This document shows positions 47,016 to 59,575 of a DNA stretch of 64,000 nt, piece after piece. Both the position numbers and the translations under genes were made by a program. The stretch is taken from the NCBI GenBank assembly GCA_009617715.1, contig VTFK01000264.1:372001-436000 (forward strand), in the 5' to 3' direction. Numbering within the stretch: position 1 is the first letter of the stretch; the number at the start of each line of letters is the position of its first letter. The stretch comes from Plectrocnemia conspersa (taxonomy: Eukaryota > Arthropoda > Insecta > Trichoptera > Polycentropodidae). Below the pieces are notes generated by a model. The model was not told where the DNA came from. It made no database searches and worked only from the letters and a program-made list of their open reading frames with translations.

Positions 47016-50000
47016 CTACTTAAATCACAAAACAAATTAATCCACCGCTTTGATGTTAAAAATGTTATACTTCAATTAAAAATATTAAATTTAAATATTT
47101 TAATACCCCTCCTCCACTCCCATAAACCTTTAATTCCGTGCATTTCTTTTAATGGTATTGAACTAAGCAACTTGATCATTTTTAACAGCAATAAAATGAG
47201 GTTTGTTCTATGTAAGAAAACATGACCATAAATATTAAAATTGTATTTAATAAGAATATCCTTGAAGCGTGAGATAAAATTTCCCGCAATGACTTTTCTC
47301 GTCGGCATTATGCAAGCGTACGTGTCGATCAGATAATGAAGCGGATTAGAATCCTTCGCAGAAATGAACTTTGTCAAAAGATACCAAAGAAGTAAACAGT
47401 TGGTGTTTATACAATGGAACGTGCGTCAGGTATCTATGCAGCCATAGAAAGTTATAGCATTGTTGACTAAAATTAAATTATGTCTTTTACATCGCATCAT
47501 CATCGCATTGATCGGATGATCTAGAATAGAAAGAACAAAAGACCTCCACTAATTCTGAGATAGTATATATGCGAAACAACTCAATTTACTTTTTTACCAC
47601 TTCGCCTTCGACTTGGAACACAAGAGAGTGCAGCTGAGCTCGCGTCAAGCAAAGCTACGCCAGAAACCAAAAAAAATACCTAAATAAATCCATCAGTTCA
47701 ACTCATTTTTCTATGATGACTTGGAAAATACATGACGCAGACAAGACTTTAAAAATATACAATTTTACAACTGTATAATTTAAAATTAAAATCCTATTTC
47801 ACTGACTGTTTATTACACCCCTGCAACTATTTGACACGCGCAATCAAGGTCAAGTGTATTTAACAATATAAAAACCGGTTTTCAAAATGACACGAATATA
47901 AATAAATTATTTTAATTTATTTCATATTTTTATTTTAATCTATTTATTCGTGTAGTATTTTCCAAAAAATTTTACGTAAAAAAAAATACGCAAATATAAA
48001 TATTTAAATATTTTTCTCAATAGCTGTTACAAAATTTTATACATTATATGCTATTTTATTTAAATAAAACATCAAGAAACGTTGCGCCGCGCAGCGAAAA
48101 CTTTTCATGTGAGTCATAAATTCACCTATTCCTTACTTAGATTAGTATATGTACAATTAATTAATTATTATTTGCTCAATATTAATTAGTGAATATCGGA
48201 AAAACTTAATTTGCTGATTTTGGGTTAATTCCAGCAACTTAATTAATAGCTTATGTGTTACTACTAAATAATAATTGATTTGGACGTTTTAAGTTAAAAA
48301 CGGTATCTTATAAAGCTTTGAAAATATCAGAGAGTGGAAAAAATGTTTGATGAACAAATACACTAAAACTTTTTATAAACTATAAAAATTAAACTATTTC
48401 GTGAGTAAGAATGTTTTTAAGATCTAAAATTCAGGCAGTGATGGTCCTTTCTATTTTTAACGTTCGCAGCTTTCCATGAAGATAGTTTAGTACTATAAAG
48501 TAAGAAGGACGCAATATTTTTGCAACTAAATAGCGTTTTAAAAAAATTTGAGCTACTTTTACTTTTGTTCATAGAAATAGTTATTCCTAAACTTCCTAAA
48601 TTAAATGTATCTGGGATGGTTATTATCTATTTACGGTTTGCACAATATCTGTATTTTATTTATTTAATAGATAAATCTGTAGTAAAAAATAAAAAAAAAA
48701 TAATAAAACATTATAGACATCTTATATAGATTTAAAAAAGTACTGTTTAAGTTGATTCCGTTGATATTTTATTTCTGTACTATACGGTTAGTGGCATTTT
48801 CTGCGTGCTGTAGCGTTCGTGCTGCGATTAGTCGCCATTGTGCACGTTGGTGGTGTAGAAAAATATAGAAATTTAATTACTTTGTTGGTCGTAGAGTGGG
48901 ATCTCACCTGCGGCGGCCTGATCTGGGCACGCCGAGTACTGAATCCCGCAAAAGTTCCTCTCCATTCTGATGCAGATGCTGTAGTCTTGATTGGATAACT
49001 GAAGACCTCCTACAGGATCGTAGTTGAAAGACCGTAGTTGGCCGGATACTTGTGTGTAATACTGGAGACAGCCCTCTTCGGCTAAATCAAGTGGAAATTT
49101 AAATTATAATGGTTAAGGCGATTGCGGAAAAAACTTATTGTTTTAACTTCAGACTACCTTATAAGTACGTTTGGCCGCGGAAGCATTCGGATCAAGAGAA
49201 TTAAGCCTGCGCGCAACAATCCAGTCTAGATCCAGTAATAAAATATTTTTTAAAATGAGATTTACGTCAAACAATAATATTATTAGCATTTTATGATATC
49301 TAGAAATTATTATATCATACAGTCACTCTGCTACCTAGAGCAAAAAATACCTCAACCGGTTGTATGCTAATCTAATATGTATATGGCGCAAATGACGACG
49401 ACGACGATAAGCGGTACGCATATCTGTTCTCTCAATACTTTATCAACTAAAGTTATACTTCTGATTTAGAAGTCTTAGAATAATACATAGCTCAACAGTT
49501 AAAATATATCATTATAATTTAATTAATACCTCTGCTTAAATTGTTTTGCTTTAGCACAGAATAAATGTAAATACATTTAACCCATAACCACTATTTTGTA
49601 GATTTCCTAAATAAACGGCGCACATTGCAAATTCTGGATATCATAAAATGTTTTTCGCGTTTCGCAATAGTATGTTAGAATTTATATAAAAAAATTAAGC
49701 TTTTATTTTATTTTCAAAATTAAATTTTGCGGGTATGTGTAATATTCTTGTACCGAATACTTCCACTAGTCGTTTCATACCTCTGTAGATAGTACTGCAT
49801 GGTATTTGAGATATTCTGACTTTCCAATTCCTCTGGAAAGATTGTCCTCTGGTCACGAAGGTGAGAATAACAGGATTCGTCGATCCAATACCGGCGTCGA
49901 TGTACACTGTTTCGATAAAATAATTATTATTTGCATTCCTAATTACACAAGTACATTATTAAATTTCATATTTTCAAAAAACCTTAACAACAAAGATTCA

Positions 50001-53000
50001 GGGTAACATCTTAACATAACTTATGTGAATATAACAATTAATAAAAAAAAATTATTTATTGAAATCATGACGAGATATTAGTTCAGCAGTGAACATCTTA
50101 AACTTAATTTATGGGTTGCAAAGAATAATACGCTGCAGCGATGTGACATAAAATGGCGGCACGCATCTAAAACTTAATTTATGGGTTATAAAAAATATAC
50201 GTCAAAATTATCGGGAGCGTTTTGAGCCCGACAACACTATAAAAACAACAGAATTACCTGTCGGATTTCATTTAAACTGCTCTATATACACTCCCGGTAC
50301 TAATAAGAACAAACTGTGAAATTTTCAGCGAAATCGGTCAAGTATTTTTTGAGTTTCGAGTCAACACACATACGAACATTGCTTGCATTGCTAAGAAAAG
50401 TAACTGAAAAGAACAGTAACATAATTTACTTTGAAACACTGTCTGAACAAAGCCACGTAAATAGGCAAAAATATGATGCTTTAATTTATATTTTATTAGA
50501 TGACTTTGAGGGTAGATTTTAAAATTTCAGAGAACAGAAGCTGTATTTCAGTATATTTTCTACTATATCCTCAGTGGAAACGTAAAGATTTAAAATCAGA
50601 TATGCAATTTAAAGAATCATTTATTCAAGTGTCTCATAATAAGTACATAATAAAAATACCCTGCACTCTACGAATATGTTCCTTTGGAGTATACCTTAAT
50701 TTTTTTCCATATGAATCATACAAATTTATGCACTAATATAAAAAACGACCTCATTTTTGCATTAAAAACATTAATCAATAAATTGGTAATATGGTTACAC
50801 TTTTATAAAAAATTAATAATAAATTATATTTGCGGCCCTTGACATTTTTTGATGGGTGATGCGGTCTAAAATATAAAAAAATATTGAACACCCCTTGTTT
50901 ATGGTGTTTGCCTTCTGCACCGGCCTCGGAAAAATATGCCGTACTCAGCGCCAATAGTCAATCGAGAGCGATTGATTAATTAAATTAATAGCTATACTAC
51001 ATATTATTACTGCAAGGAAGCTAGAGAAATGTATAATGTAATAATTTGGGAAAGAATAATGCGTATAACTCTTTTAAAACAGTGACATTGGACGAAGTGT
51101 ACGACAAGGCTTCGCTGAGGTCGTAATTAGGTCGAAAATATTTCATGAATAAAGCATAGTGTTGATGAAGAATCAAGGACACCCACATGATATCGTTATT
51201 ACCCTGATCTCACAGTTCTATTGTGTATATTGAGAAGAACGAATGTTTGTCTAGAAGCCACTATTTGAACGCCCTTGCGTTTATGAATCATGAAAAACTA
51301 ATGATACAGATAAAATCAGCGTGTTTTACAACTAAAAACACTTTTTTAATTTGTGTTCAAAAGGTGTAAGAGCGATTGCGCAAATCTATTTATATGTAGT
51401 TTCCCGGATTCGTTGGAATTGACCTCAGCGATAGTTATCGATCGATAGACCTGGCAGGAACAGGAGCTGACATGCGCGTGAGGTCTATGCATGTAATTTA
51501 AATATAGAATCACAATTTTTTATGTTTATAGCTAAGATTTATTTTAAATAATCAACGCACATTTTTATTAAAAACATTCATATTCATTATCTAGCTTAGA
51601 CTTTTTGCTCAAGATTTACAAAAAAAAAAATGTTCAAGGCAATGGGAGCTCAACATGATAATATTCAAATTCCTTCAAATACAAATATCTTAGTATCTTA
51701 GTATAGTAAGTAATGCTCTATTGTGCTTAAAACCTATGAAGAAAAATTCAAAGCTAGCATTGAATTAGGTTGCAATATTGTTTGTATAAATTTTCTTTTC
51801 GAAAATAATTCATATAATCTCACAACAGAACAAACCGCTGAAACGACCAACATTTTTATACATACATACACCTGCGGATAACTATCTCTATTGACACAAG
51901 TGAAGCGAGACACGATGTCTGCATCAACTTTTCCGTCTGGATTCATTGAATTGGCTGAAGATGGTGGATATTTTGCACAACATAATATTAAACGTTGACG
52001 AAACTTTTTCTTATAAAATATATTCTAGCATAAACTTCTTCGGATAAACTTTCTAATGATCAACAACGTATGAAATTCGATAACTCTAACATATCATTAA
52101 AAGCTTAAAATACAAATAAAGTGCGTCATCCATTCCATTCTGACGACTTTAATATTAAAAATGGGGCACGTGAGGCAAGATGGATACTAATAAGCTTATT
52201 GTTATGACATAAATGTCAACCATTTCTATATTGTACTGTTATGTATAAAAATATAGCTGTGACCAGTTGCACTAAAATATTAGGAATTTTATGATTAATA
52301 CGTCCTACAAACAACGCTGCTAAAACTACATAACTTATACTTGAAACCTCTCTTATCCCCCATCGTATTTATTAGCTTGTTTCATATCAATGGCCGATTT
52401 TTAGTATGTCGGAAACGAACTGCTCAATATTTACAGATCTTTTTTATACGAGTTACTGAAACACAGCGCGGCGCAGGCCACGAAAAACATCAATCTTGGA
52501 TTTGACGAGGGTGCTACTGAAATAAAATATTTGCATGTTGGAACAACAAACACAAAAACGTAACACGAACTTCACAAAATTTGCGACGCACACCTGATTT
52601 TGAACAAAAATATAGTTTCGTTCAACGAATGAATTCTACGAATTTCGGTGATAGTAGATACAGCCAATAAACATTCTATTCACAAATGTTTTTCGTTTGC
52701 GTGAAAGAATTTTTTGATTGTCTCGCATTTCGATATAAAATAAAGGCGCATAAATGAACATTGATAATGGAGCAGCATTAGTCACTCGGGTATATTAGGA
52801 GAAAAAACGAAAAAGTGTTGTTCAAGTATACAATTTGTTCCATTCTAAAAAAAAATCATTCTAGATAGTATAAACGAATATGTTACGTATTCATGTAATA
52901 AAAATTCGTGTAATTGAATACTCGAATATTCGATTGAGAACCCTAATGCAGACTTTTGGTTATTACCAGGTATCAGCATGAACCATATATTCGTCACGTT

Positions 53001-54066
53001 TTGCGTTTTAGCGCAATATATCGAATTAAACTGTAAAGCATGTACTTACTATGACTTCCTTGATTCATCCCGCAGATAGCTGGCACTGGATTACCTCCAG
53101 AAACTATGAATTGGTCATTATCGCAATTGTTGTTGATTGATTCCGGGCCAGAAATTTGGAATTGATCGAAATCCAATCTGCAGAAGATAATGATTTTTAA
53201 AATAAATGTTTGACTTCTTAAAAAATATTGAAAGTGAAATTAAATACCTGAATTGGCATACGTCGGGATGAGCTTTCAAAACAGTCAGTTGGCAGGAAGC
53301 AGTACCGTCGAATCGAGATGGATATCCAGTGTTCACAAAATACGTACCGTTCTCAGAAGTTGTACTACCGCAGGTGGCCATGACTAAAAATGTAATGTTA
53401 TTAACCAATTTATATATTATATCAATATTAATGATAAATGTACACTTACATACACAGCAGACACCATAACCATTTGCACAAGCACCATCGGTTGAACCTC
53501 CTCTTTTATAACACTCTTCAGCTGCCATACAAGTACCATTGTTTCCACTGGCAGCAGGGCAAGACTCGTTCGGGAACGTTACCACGGTTAATAGAGAAAG
53601 AACTGCAATGTTTTATTCAATATTTATTCGTTAGAGAAAAACATATAGTCCTTTAGCATAGCTTTCAGACAAACATTGACTATTAAAATCAAAATAATTT
53701 ATTTGATACTTTAAATTGAACTTCTATGAATATATTTTTTTCAATAGGATTAACAGTATATGAGATTATAAATATTGTACTCACATCTACTCTTTCTCGG
53801 GTCACTTCCTTTGCTGTCTTTATAAAATTGCTGATCTGCGGGTGTGTTCGGCTGACCGTTGAACTTTCCATAATGATTTCGATATCTATTCTGAGATGGA
53901 TGTCTGCTCCTTGTTTTTGTAATTCTTCCCTGAAACTCGGCTGTAAATAATAAAAAAAACGACAATGAGAACTTTGAGTATATTAAAAATATATATTAAA
54001 TTCCATGCCAGTTATGGAGGCAACAGCCAGCGCCAAGAACACCACCCCCAGATAGTTCGGTATCAT
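43859..54066 (-). CDS. Secreted CUB-domain protein, 425 aa, nine exons
   Basis: Exons in transcript order: 54066-54009, 53940-53785, 53602-53450, 53383-53248, 53177-53050, 49906-49781, 49081-48908, 47015-46791, 43980-43859. They total 1,278 nt with every phase matching, from ATG to TAA. The protein has a signal peptide (MIPNYLGVVFLALAVASITG), a basic linker and RFLSLLTVVTFPNESC. A clip-like Cys cluster follows (NGTCMAAEEC, GGSTDGAC, GVCC). CUB 1 has CGSTTSENGTY, NTGYPSRFDG and CQLTV; a middle segment has GCLQYYTQVSGQLRSFNY and YSICIRMERNFCGI. CUB 2 ends RLFFHTDGVEAP and NRGFCINYVQQPC. The order matches a family of uncharacterised insect CUB proteins. No protease triad is visible; extracellular binding is the likely role, partner unknown. 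The exon 1 donor would be GC, the least certain point. Confidence 0.85.
44540..44960 (+). mobile_element. Mariner relic with internal deletion
   Basis: Left part reads YQRWFKKIQSENYSIKKSP, DDFLTAEMEENRT and DSTVHRHNQKIRKAWRQRVG, the mariner N-terminal half. The right part reads YDNNLRTRQ-stop-LSNGQVANPT, KPGL, which is far downstream in a normal copy (YDN-x-x-R-x-Q-W-L-x-x-GQ). The middle with the first catalytic Asp is gone and the junction is a 63-bp palindrome. It lies in the last intron of the CUB gene, opposite strand. Confidence 0.75.
44800..44862. repeat. Perfect palindrome, 30-bp arms, 3-nt spacer
   Basis: The arm 44800-44829 (starts ATAATCATTGTCTTGTACG) is the exact reverse complement of 44833-44862; spacer ACG. 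The right arm is the normal mariner sequence; the left arm is its inverted copy at the deletion junction. Confidence 0.93.
44961..46790. other. Remainder of the last CUB intron
   Basis: AT-rich, short frames only (for example 45829-45635 on the minus strand), no recognised gene or element. Confidence 0.5.
47016..48907. other. CUB intron between exons 7 and 8
   Basis: AT-rich with no supported exon. The frames at 47377-47072 (minus) and 48520-48729 (plus) have no recognised similarity. Confidence 0.5.
48908..49906 (-). CDS. CUB gene exons 6-7
   Basis: Exon 6 (49906-49781) encodes MYIDAGIGSTNPVILTF and WKVRISQIPCSTIYR, the usual end of the first CUB domain. Exon 7 (49081-48908) encodes EEGCLQYYTQVSGQLRSFNY, LSNQDYSICIRMER and NFCGIQYSACPDQ, the conserved inter-CUB segment. 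Both have consensus acceptors (cgaaacag, gatttag) and phase-matched ends. Confidence 0.85.
49907..53049. other. CUB intron between exons 5 and 6
   Basis: 3.1 kb. Two 35-bp near-identical pieces (CTTAATTTATGGGTT) sit about 69 bp apart at 50095 and 50164. An 83-bp open segment with good splice-like borders occurs at 51954-51872 on the minus strand but does not fit the gene's phase. Nothing else recognised. Confidence 0.45.
53050..54066 (-). CDS. CUB gene exons 1-5: signal peptide, clip-like segment, CUB 1
   Basis: Exon 1 (54066-54009) is a 19-codon signal peptide ending in a split Ala/Gly codon. Exon 2 (53940-53785) starts EFQGRITKTRSRH. Exon 3 (53602-53450) encodes the Cys cluster ending GVCCV, with a gtaagt donor. 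Exons 4 and 5 (53383-53248, 53177-53050) encode CGSTTSENGTYFVNTGYP and DFDQFQISGPESINNNC, then IVSGGNPVPAICGMNQGSHS. CUB proteins show the same C-G-x-x-x and GYPS-like landmarks. Introns are 66-182 bp except the disputed first one (68 bp). Confidence 0.82.
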
Positions 54067-54130
54067 ATCGTCTCTGGTTTAGGTATGATCGGCTGGTGTA
54101 GATATTGTGACACTTGGTGTAATCCAGCAT

Positions 54131-54141
54131 TTATTTATATA
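54131..54141 (-). promoter_or_regulatory. TATA box of the CUB gene
   Basis: On the minus strand TATATAAATAA lies about 65-75 nt upstream of the CUB gene ATG. A start about 30 nt downstream would leave a 5' UTR near 40 nt. This supports 54066 as the true start codon. Position and motif only; no initiator could be confirmed. Confidence 0.6.
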
Positions 54142-54179
54142 CGTGGTGTGGAGTAACGCTTCAGTTGTCTGCGACAATA

Positions 54180-56043
54180 GAGCTGAGCATTATTTTTTTC
54201 TATATGAATTTGTATCGTGTGCGAATTATTACTAAAAACCCGTCGAGCACTTCGTGCTATATTGCAAGATAAAAGAACAATCGAAAAATGGACAGCGAAA
54301 GCTTTCCTTCTCGTTCTCCAAATCGTGAAGCGTTCAAAGCGATTGCTCAAATTCTTGTTATTTACCAAATTATCAAATCTACGTCTAACTCATCTTTAGA
54401 AGACTAGAATTTACTTTATTAGACCATAAAACCATACCACAAACTTTGATTCGATCAAACAAACAGATTCAAACTTAACCTAAAATTTAAAACTTTGCTA
54501 CACTTAATAATAAATTAAATATTATAAAAACGTAATGATAAGTATGTGAACGTAATAAGAATTATTACGTGATTTTATGAATTCCTCCCTCTAGGCAGGC
54601 CTGCTCACACTAAAAAGTGAATGAAATCCCATTATCTATAAGTCAGATTTGGCTTTTCTATTTCGATTTCCAATATAAAATCACTTCTCTTTCAACTCAG
54701 ATATGAAAAGATCTGCAACTGTATATCTATATATATCGATAAGTAATTAATCTTCTCGTTAACTGACCTCAAAAGTCAACTGATTCGGTCTCAAGCGTCT
54801 ACCTTGTAATATTATTTATAAAAAAATATTTAATATATTTGTTAAAATTAGTTTTTAAACTAGTATTCTATGACAGAGAGATGTATTGTTTATATGGCAT
54901 TCCTTTTTCAAATTTTAAGGATAATTTTACAGCGTGTAGTTGACGATTAACACTTTATCACGTGTATGTAATAGCAATCATTGTTATTTTAGTTATGACA
55001 TTGCGTTAAGAGTAAAAGCGAAGAGCAAACGTTGCGTGACTGAACTCATCCGGATGCTTTCTAAACATTCATTGTTTTATGTTTCAACAGTTTTAGCGCG
55101 ATGTACATTGTTTAAAAATAATAATAATAATACTGCGCCAGAATTTACACTTCTGAGTATCAATATTTTTTAAAGTTTTTCTTACAAATTTCTGTACAGT
55201 CGTTTTGAATATTAACCCGTTGTATTTTCGTACAAATTTTGTACGAAATTGAAATTTGTTATACCTTTTGTGGTTGGTTTTTTAATTTATCGGTTAGATT
55301 TTGATGGTAGGTATTAAAAGATATGTCATCCCTTAAAGGACCGTAACAAGGGGGAAGCCAACGAGGAACTTTCCTCGGGCCCATAAATCTAAGGGAGCGC
55401 AGAAACTTATGGTGGAACACGAAAATTCATCCAAACATCGTCAAAAATGACACAGAACAGAGAATATATAGAAGCGTCGTTCGCGGTAAAAAAAACTATG
55501 TCCATGTCGTAAATCTGTCCACTGCGGTATGTATGCATTATTTATTTCAAAATTCGGATGAAATAAATATTATGGGACTGTTCAGTTATAGGGTGTAAAA
55601 ATTTGTGGATAATTGCTCGGAATCAGTAGATTGAAACTATTTAGTTCAATTGAATGAATTACAAGGTAAAAATATTTTCCATCAATTTTAAAAATCAAAA
55701 GATGAAAGTAAAACTAGCAAGTCAGATATTTAGTAATAATATCGCCAATTTGTTGATATTTTGTTGCGGTGTAGTGCCTTTCTTGAACAACTTATTCAAA
55801 AATTTAAATTACAGAAATTTGAAATAATTAGGATTTAAAAAGCCTAAAATTCATAAAATTTTAATAATACCTTAGAATATTTATATAAGAATAAACGATA
55901 TTTAATATCGTTAAAGGTAGCTCATGAGGAATCAAAACTTATATTATATGTTCATATAGAAAAACGACTTTTAGATTTATTTTTTGTATTAATAGTATTT
56001 AAGCTCTTTATCAAAATGTTGTAGTAAAAATAAATAAATCAAA
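54180..56043. other. Intergenic region upstream of the CUB gene
   Basis: Frames at 54217-54399 and 54940-55173 have no recognised family. A GC-richer piece at 55330-55500 may be a transposon remnant. No gene supported. Confidence 0.4.
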
Positions 56044-56045
56044 TA

Positions 56046-57790
56046 CACCCACACCTCGCTATACGGCCGCTCTTTATACGGCCTTTCGCTATAACGGCCC
56101 TCTTCAATTAAGGCACGTTTTCGATTAACGGCCTAAAATGTTTCGCTATAACGGCAAAAAAACTTTTTTTTTCGATGTCAATTTTAAAAAAAATTTAAAA
56201 ATAGATTTAATTTGCATAATTTTAAAATGAAAGGTGAAGCAGCTAGTGCCGATGAGGCCGCATCTAAGGAATATCCCAACATTTTAAAGGGAATTATTGA
56301 AAGAGGTGGTCATAAACCTGAACAAGTGTTTAACGTAGACGAAACAGGGCTTTATTGGAAGCGAATGCCTGATTGCACGTACATTTCAAAAACCGAAAGA
56401 TCTGCGCCTGGTTATAAGGTGTCTAAAGAACGATTAACTTTGCTACTTGGTGCAAATGCCGCGGGTGATTTTAAGCTAAAACCACTTTTAATATATTTGT
56501 CCGAAAATCCAAGGCCTCTTAAAGGACTAAATAAAAATCAATTACCCGTCATATGGAGATCCAACAAGAAAGCTTGGATGACTAAAGCTACTTTAGAGGA
56601 TTGGTTCAAAAATCACTTTTGCACAGAAGTGAAAAAATATTTGCGAGACAATAACTACAACAAGGCTTTGCTAATTTTGGATAATGCACCAGGGCATCCT
56701 ACTAATTTATCTTAACTATCTGAAGATGTCATGATTGAGTACCTTCCGAAAAATACAACAGCTCTGATCCAACCAATGGATCAGGGTGCAATAGCTACTT
56801 TTAAGGCATATTACCTACGCCGAACTTTCCTACAACTTATAAGGGAAACCGATGGTAAATCTTCAATTAAAACATTTTGGAAAAACTATAACATCAAGGA
56901 TGCTGTTGACAGCATCAGTGAATCATGGAAGGAATTAAAATTAACAACAATGAACCATGTTTGGAAAAAATATGGCCAGAATGTGTAAAAAGTACTGACG
57001 CAGAAGTTAATTGCCTTCCTGAAATTAGGCAAAACATTTTGGATCTAGCACATGATCTCGGCTTTGAAAGTTTGAACGAACGTGATGTGCTTGATCTACT
57101 TGAAGCTGATAGGGAACCCCTTTCATATAAGGAACTCATTCAGTTGCAAGCAGAACCGGCATTTGATGAAGAGACAGAGTATGTTGTATTCAAATAGCTA
57201 ACATCAAAAAAATTGTCAAAAGCTTTTTCTTATTTCGAACACGGAATAAACATCTTCCTTAAAAAAAAAAAACTAAAGTTTCTTGAGGAATTAACTCAGC
57301 CATTAGCTGTTATTAATCACTGAAGAACGAAAGAGACAAAAAGGCAAGACAAACAACGTTGGACAATTTTTTTAAGCCAGGCCCATCCTTACCAGCGAAA
57401 AATGAGAACGACAGTGATCTGTAGGTTACCATTTCTTCATCGTCTTCGGATTAAAGCCATTTTAAAAAAAGTATGTATGTATTCATACACATATTTTATG
57501 TAACATGAAGTTGTTTCATTTTTGTTTATGGATTATTGTTGGTTTTTGGAGTCTGCTATTATTTTATGTACAATTGTATGTACTTGTTATGTATGTATTT
57601 TTGATTTAAATGAAATAAAAAGATAAAATGCATTTTAAATGATAAACCATGTTACATATTTAACAAATTTGGAACCGATCCCATTGAATTTGTATGAATT
57701 TGTATTAGAATAATTGATTCGTTATACGGCTTTTCGCTTTGCGGCCAAGTTTCGTGGAACGTATCTAGGCCGTAAAGCGAGGTATGGGTG
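56046..57790 (+). mobile_element. Jerky-like Tigger element, copy 2
   Basis: Ends CACCCACACCTCGCT and, reversed, CACCCATACCTCGCT, flanked by TA at 56044-56045 and 57791-57792. It encodes [20 protein letters not shown] onwards at 56212, with a stop at 56713-56715 between NLS and LSEDV. It continues at 56731 ([19 protein letters not shown]) and, in a further frame, to 57197. It shares with copy 1 the missing N-terminal DNA-binding domain and both ends, but keeps YLSENPRPLKGLNKNQLPV. Several ATACGGCC/TAACGGC-like motifs repeat in the first 120 bp, possibly transposase sites. Confidence 0.9.
56212..57197 (+). pseudogene. Tigger transposase DDE domain with one stop and a frame change
   Basis: [15 protein letters not shown] (first Asp), [11 protein letters not shown] (second Asp), [19 protein letters not shown] and [14 protein letters not shown] follow family order. 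The TAA at 56713 and the shift near 56940-56990 disable it. The N-terminal HTH found in full-length Tiggers is absent. Confidence 0.85.
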
Positions 57791-57962
57791 TATTTGCCAT
57801 CATATAAATATAGTCAAGATCATCTAGTAATGTTTTTTTTGTAATAAAGGATTTCATGGGGGTGCAAATAATCATACTGCTAACCAATTAAACGCTTATA
57901 AAAAACGCTGATTCATATACAGCTACATGCTAATTTTAATGGAAATGGTATTCCTTTAGATC

Positions 57963-59201
57963 AGTGCTGGCCAACCCGTGGCGCATTGCATCCTTGCTCC
58001 CACTTATTCATTCAAAATAGGCGTCATAGCTGAATCCATATTCATATTTTTAACTCAAGTGCCCTTAGTTCAATTCATTCAACCTTCGGTAATGTTCAAC
58101 ATTACGCGGATTTTTCAGCATTTCATATTTTTTTTCGCGGTGCACCGGTGTTGCCATTGCGCGTTTCAACTCAAACGTTTGCAAACACTGCGCACTAGCA
58201 CACACCACGTGCTTGTCAGTTAATTCTGAGTTAGCCACCGTAGCGTGGAGTTAGAAGCGGAGTTTTTGCGAGTGTTGGGTGTACTAGCGTGGTTTTCGTA
58301 TTGAGTGATTAAAAGACAGATTAAAGAATAAATATATATTACAATTGTCAAAGTAGAGCAATAGATAGAATTCAAATCCCACATAGTCGATATTCTGTGT
58401 AATACGACGTACGTATATTGGATATATTAGTTCTTTTTCGATTTTTTAGAGTTATATACTTTTCTATGTTTTTTTTTAAATTCCTGTTATCTATTATAGT
58501 GCAAAAGAAAATGAGGAAAAGAAGACAAGATAGTGATAGTAAACGCGATTTCAATGAACAATGGGAAAATGAATTGCTATTTATAACAAATTCATCAGGA
58601 AAACCGTTTTGCATTGTTTGTGAAAGTACTCTTTCACATAATGGAAGGCATGATCTTCAGAGCCACTATAAAACACAGCATCAGACTAATATAGAAGAAA
58701 AAATTAAGCTTGTTCTTGGGTATGAGTTACGAAAAAAAATGTAACTAAGAAAAAGGAAGAAATCAGAAAAAGACAAAATATATTTGTTAAAGTAGGTTGC
58801 GATGACATGGCGATGACAGAAGCGTCATATAAAATTGCTTTTAACATTGCCGAAAAAAAAAAGCTTTTTTTCTGATAGAAAAGAAATTGTTAGGCCTCCA
58901 AATATTTGTACACCATCTTGGTAATACAATTTTAGAAAGAAAGGACGTATCTCAGCAACTGGAAGATGTTGTTCATTCTTATACTTTCTTTTCTCTAGCT
59001 TTGGATGAATCAACGGACATATGTGATGTTGCCCAGTTAAACATTTTTATAAGAGGAATTAATGATAATTTTAATGTATTTGAAGAACTTGCTAGTCTGG
59101 AGTTATTGCATGATAAAACAAGAGGAACAGACATATTTGAAAAAGTAATATCATGCCTAGAAAATCTAAAATTAGATTATAGTAAACTCATCAGTGTCTA
59201 A
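57963..59201 (+). mobile_element. hAT element (BED-finger, GTF2IRD2/ZBED-like), 3'-incomplete
   Basis: Starts with a hAT-type terminus CAGTGCTGGCCAACCCGTGG. Coding begins near ATG 58511: MRKRRQDSDSKRDFNEQWEN, then a BED-like finger with FCIVCESTL and HYKTQH. After a frameshift it continues in 58887-59201 with LALDESTDICDVAQLNIFIR, FEELASLELLHDKTRGTDIF and LENLKLDYSKLISV. These are the conserved hAT motifs (A-L-D-E-S-T-D). The C-terminal catalytic and dimerisation parts are missing. Confidence 0.75.
58511..59201 (+). pseudogene. hAT transposase fragment with BED-type zinc finger
   Basis: The first frame runs to 58744; the second starts after a shift near 58740 and another near 58870. Cys pair in CIVC and His pair in H-x4-H of the finger are intact. 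It ends at the V before the usual TTDGA catalytic block. Confidence 0.7.
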
Positions 59202-59339
59202 AAACATAATTAGTTTTAGAACTATCATTAGATCAAGCTCAGTTTGGTTAATTCGTGTAGGTTAGGTTTGGGTTTAAACAGCAAATTTACGTTTTGCAAC
59301 TGTCAAATTGAGTTTCAGAGGCATTTTATAACAGCATAT

Positions 59340-59575
59340 AGTTTTACTAGCGCCTATCATTTATATATATATTCGTTAGTAAAATTACATATATATCTAC
59401 TGGTAAAAATGTATTTGGACTTCACTAGTGAAAATATAATTACACTGAAAATTACAACCATTTATACAGTTGAAATACAACTATTTATAAAATCAGTCGA
59501 AATCATATAATTTATCTAGTTAAAATATATATCTACCGGTGAAAATATATTATAATATATTATTTCACTGAAATT
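59340..59575. repeat. Degenerate AT-rich motif array
   Basis: Variants of ACTAGTGAAAATATAATTA and CAGTTGAAATACAACTA recur about every 25-35 bp (CTGGTAAAAATG, CACTGAAAATTA, CCGGTGAAAATATA). Copies are too diverged to set a unit length. Confidence 0.4.
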
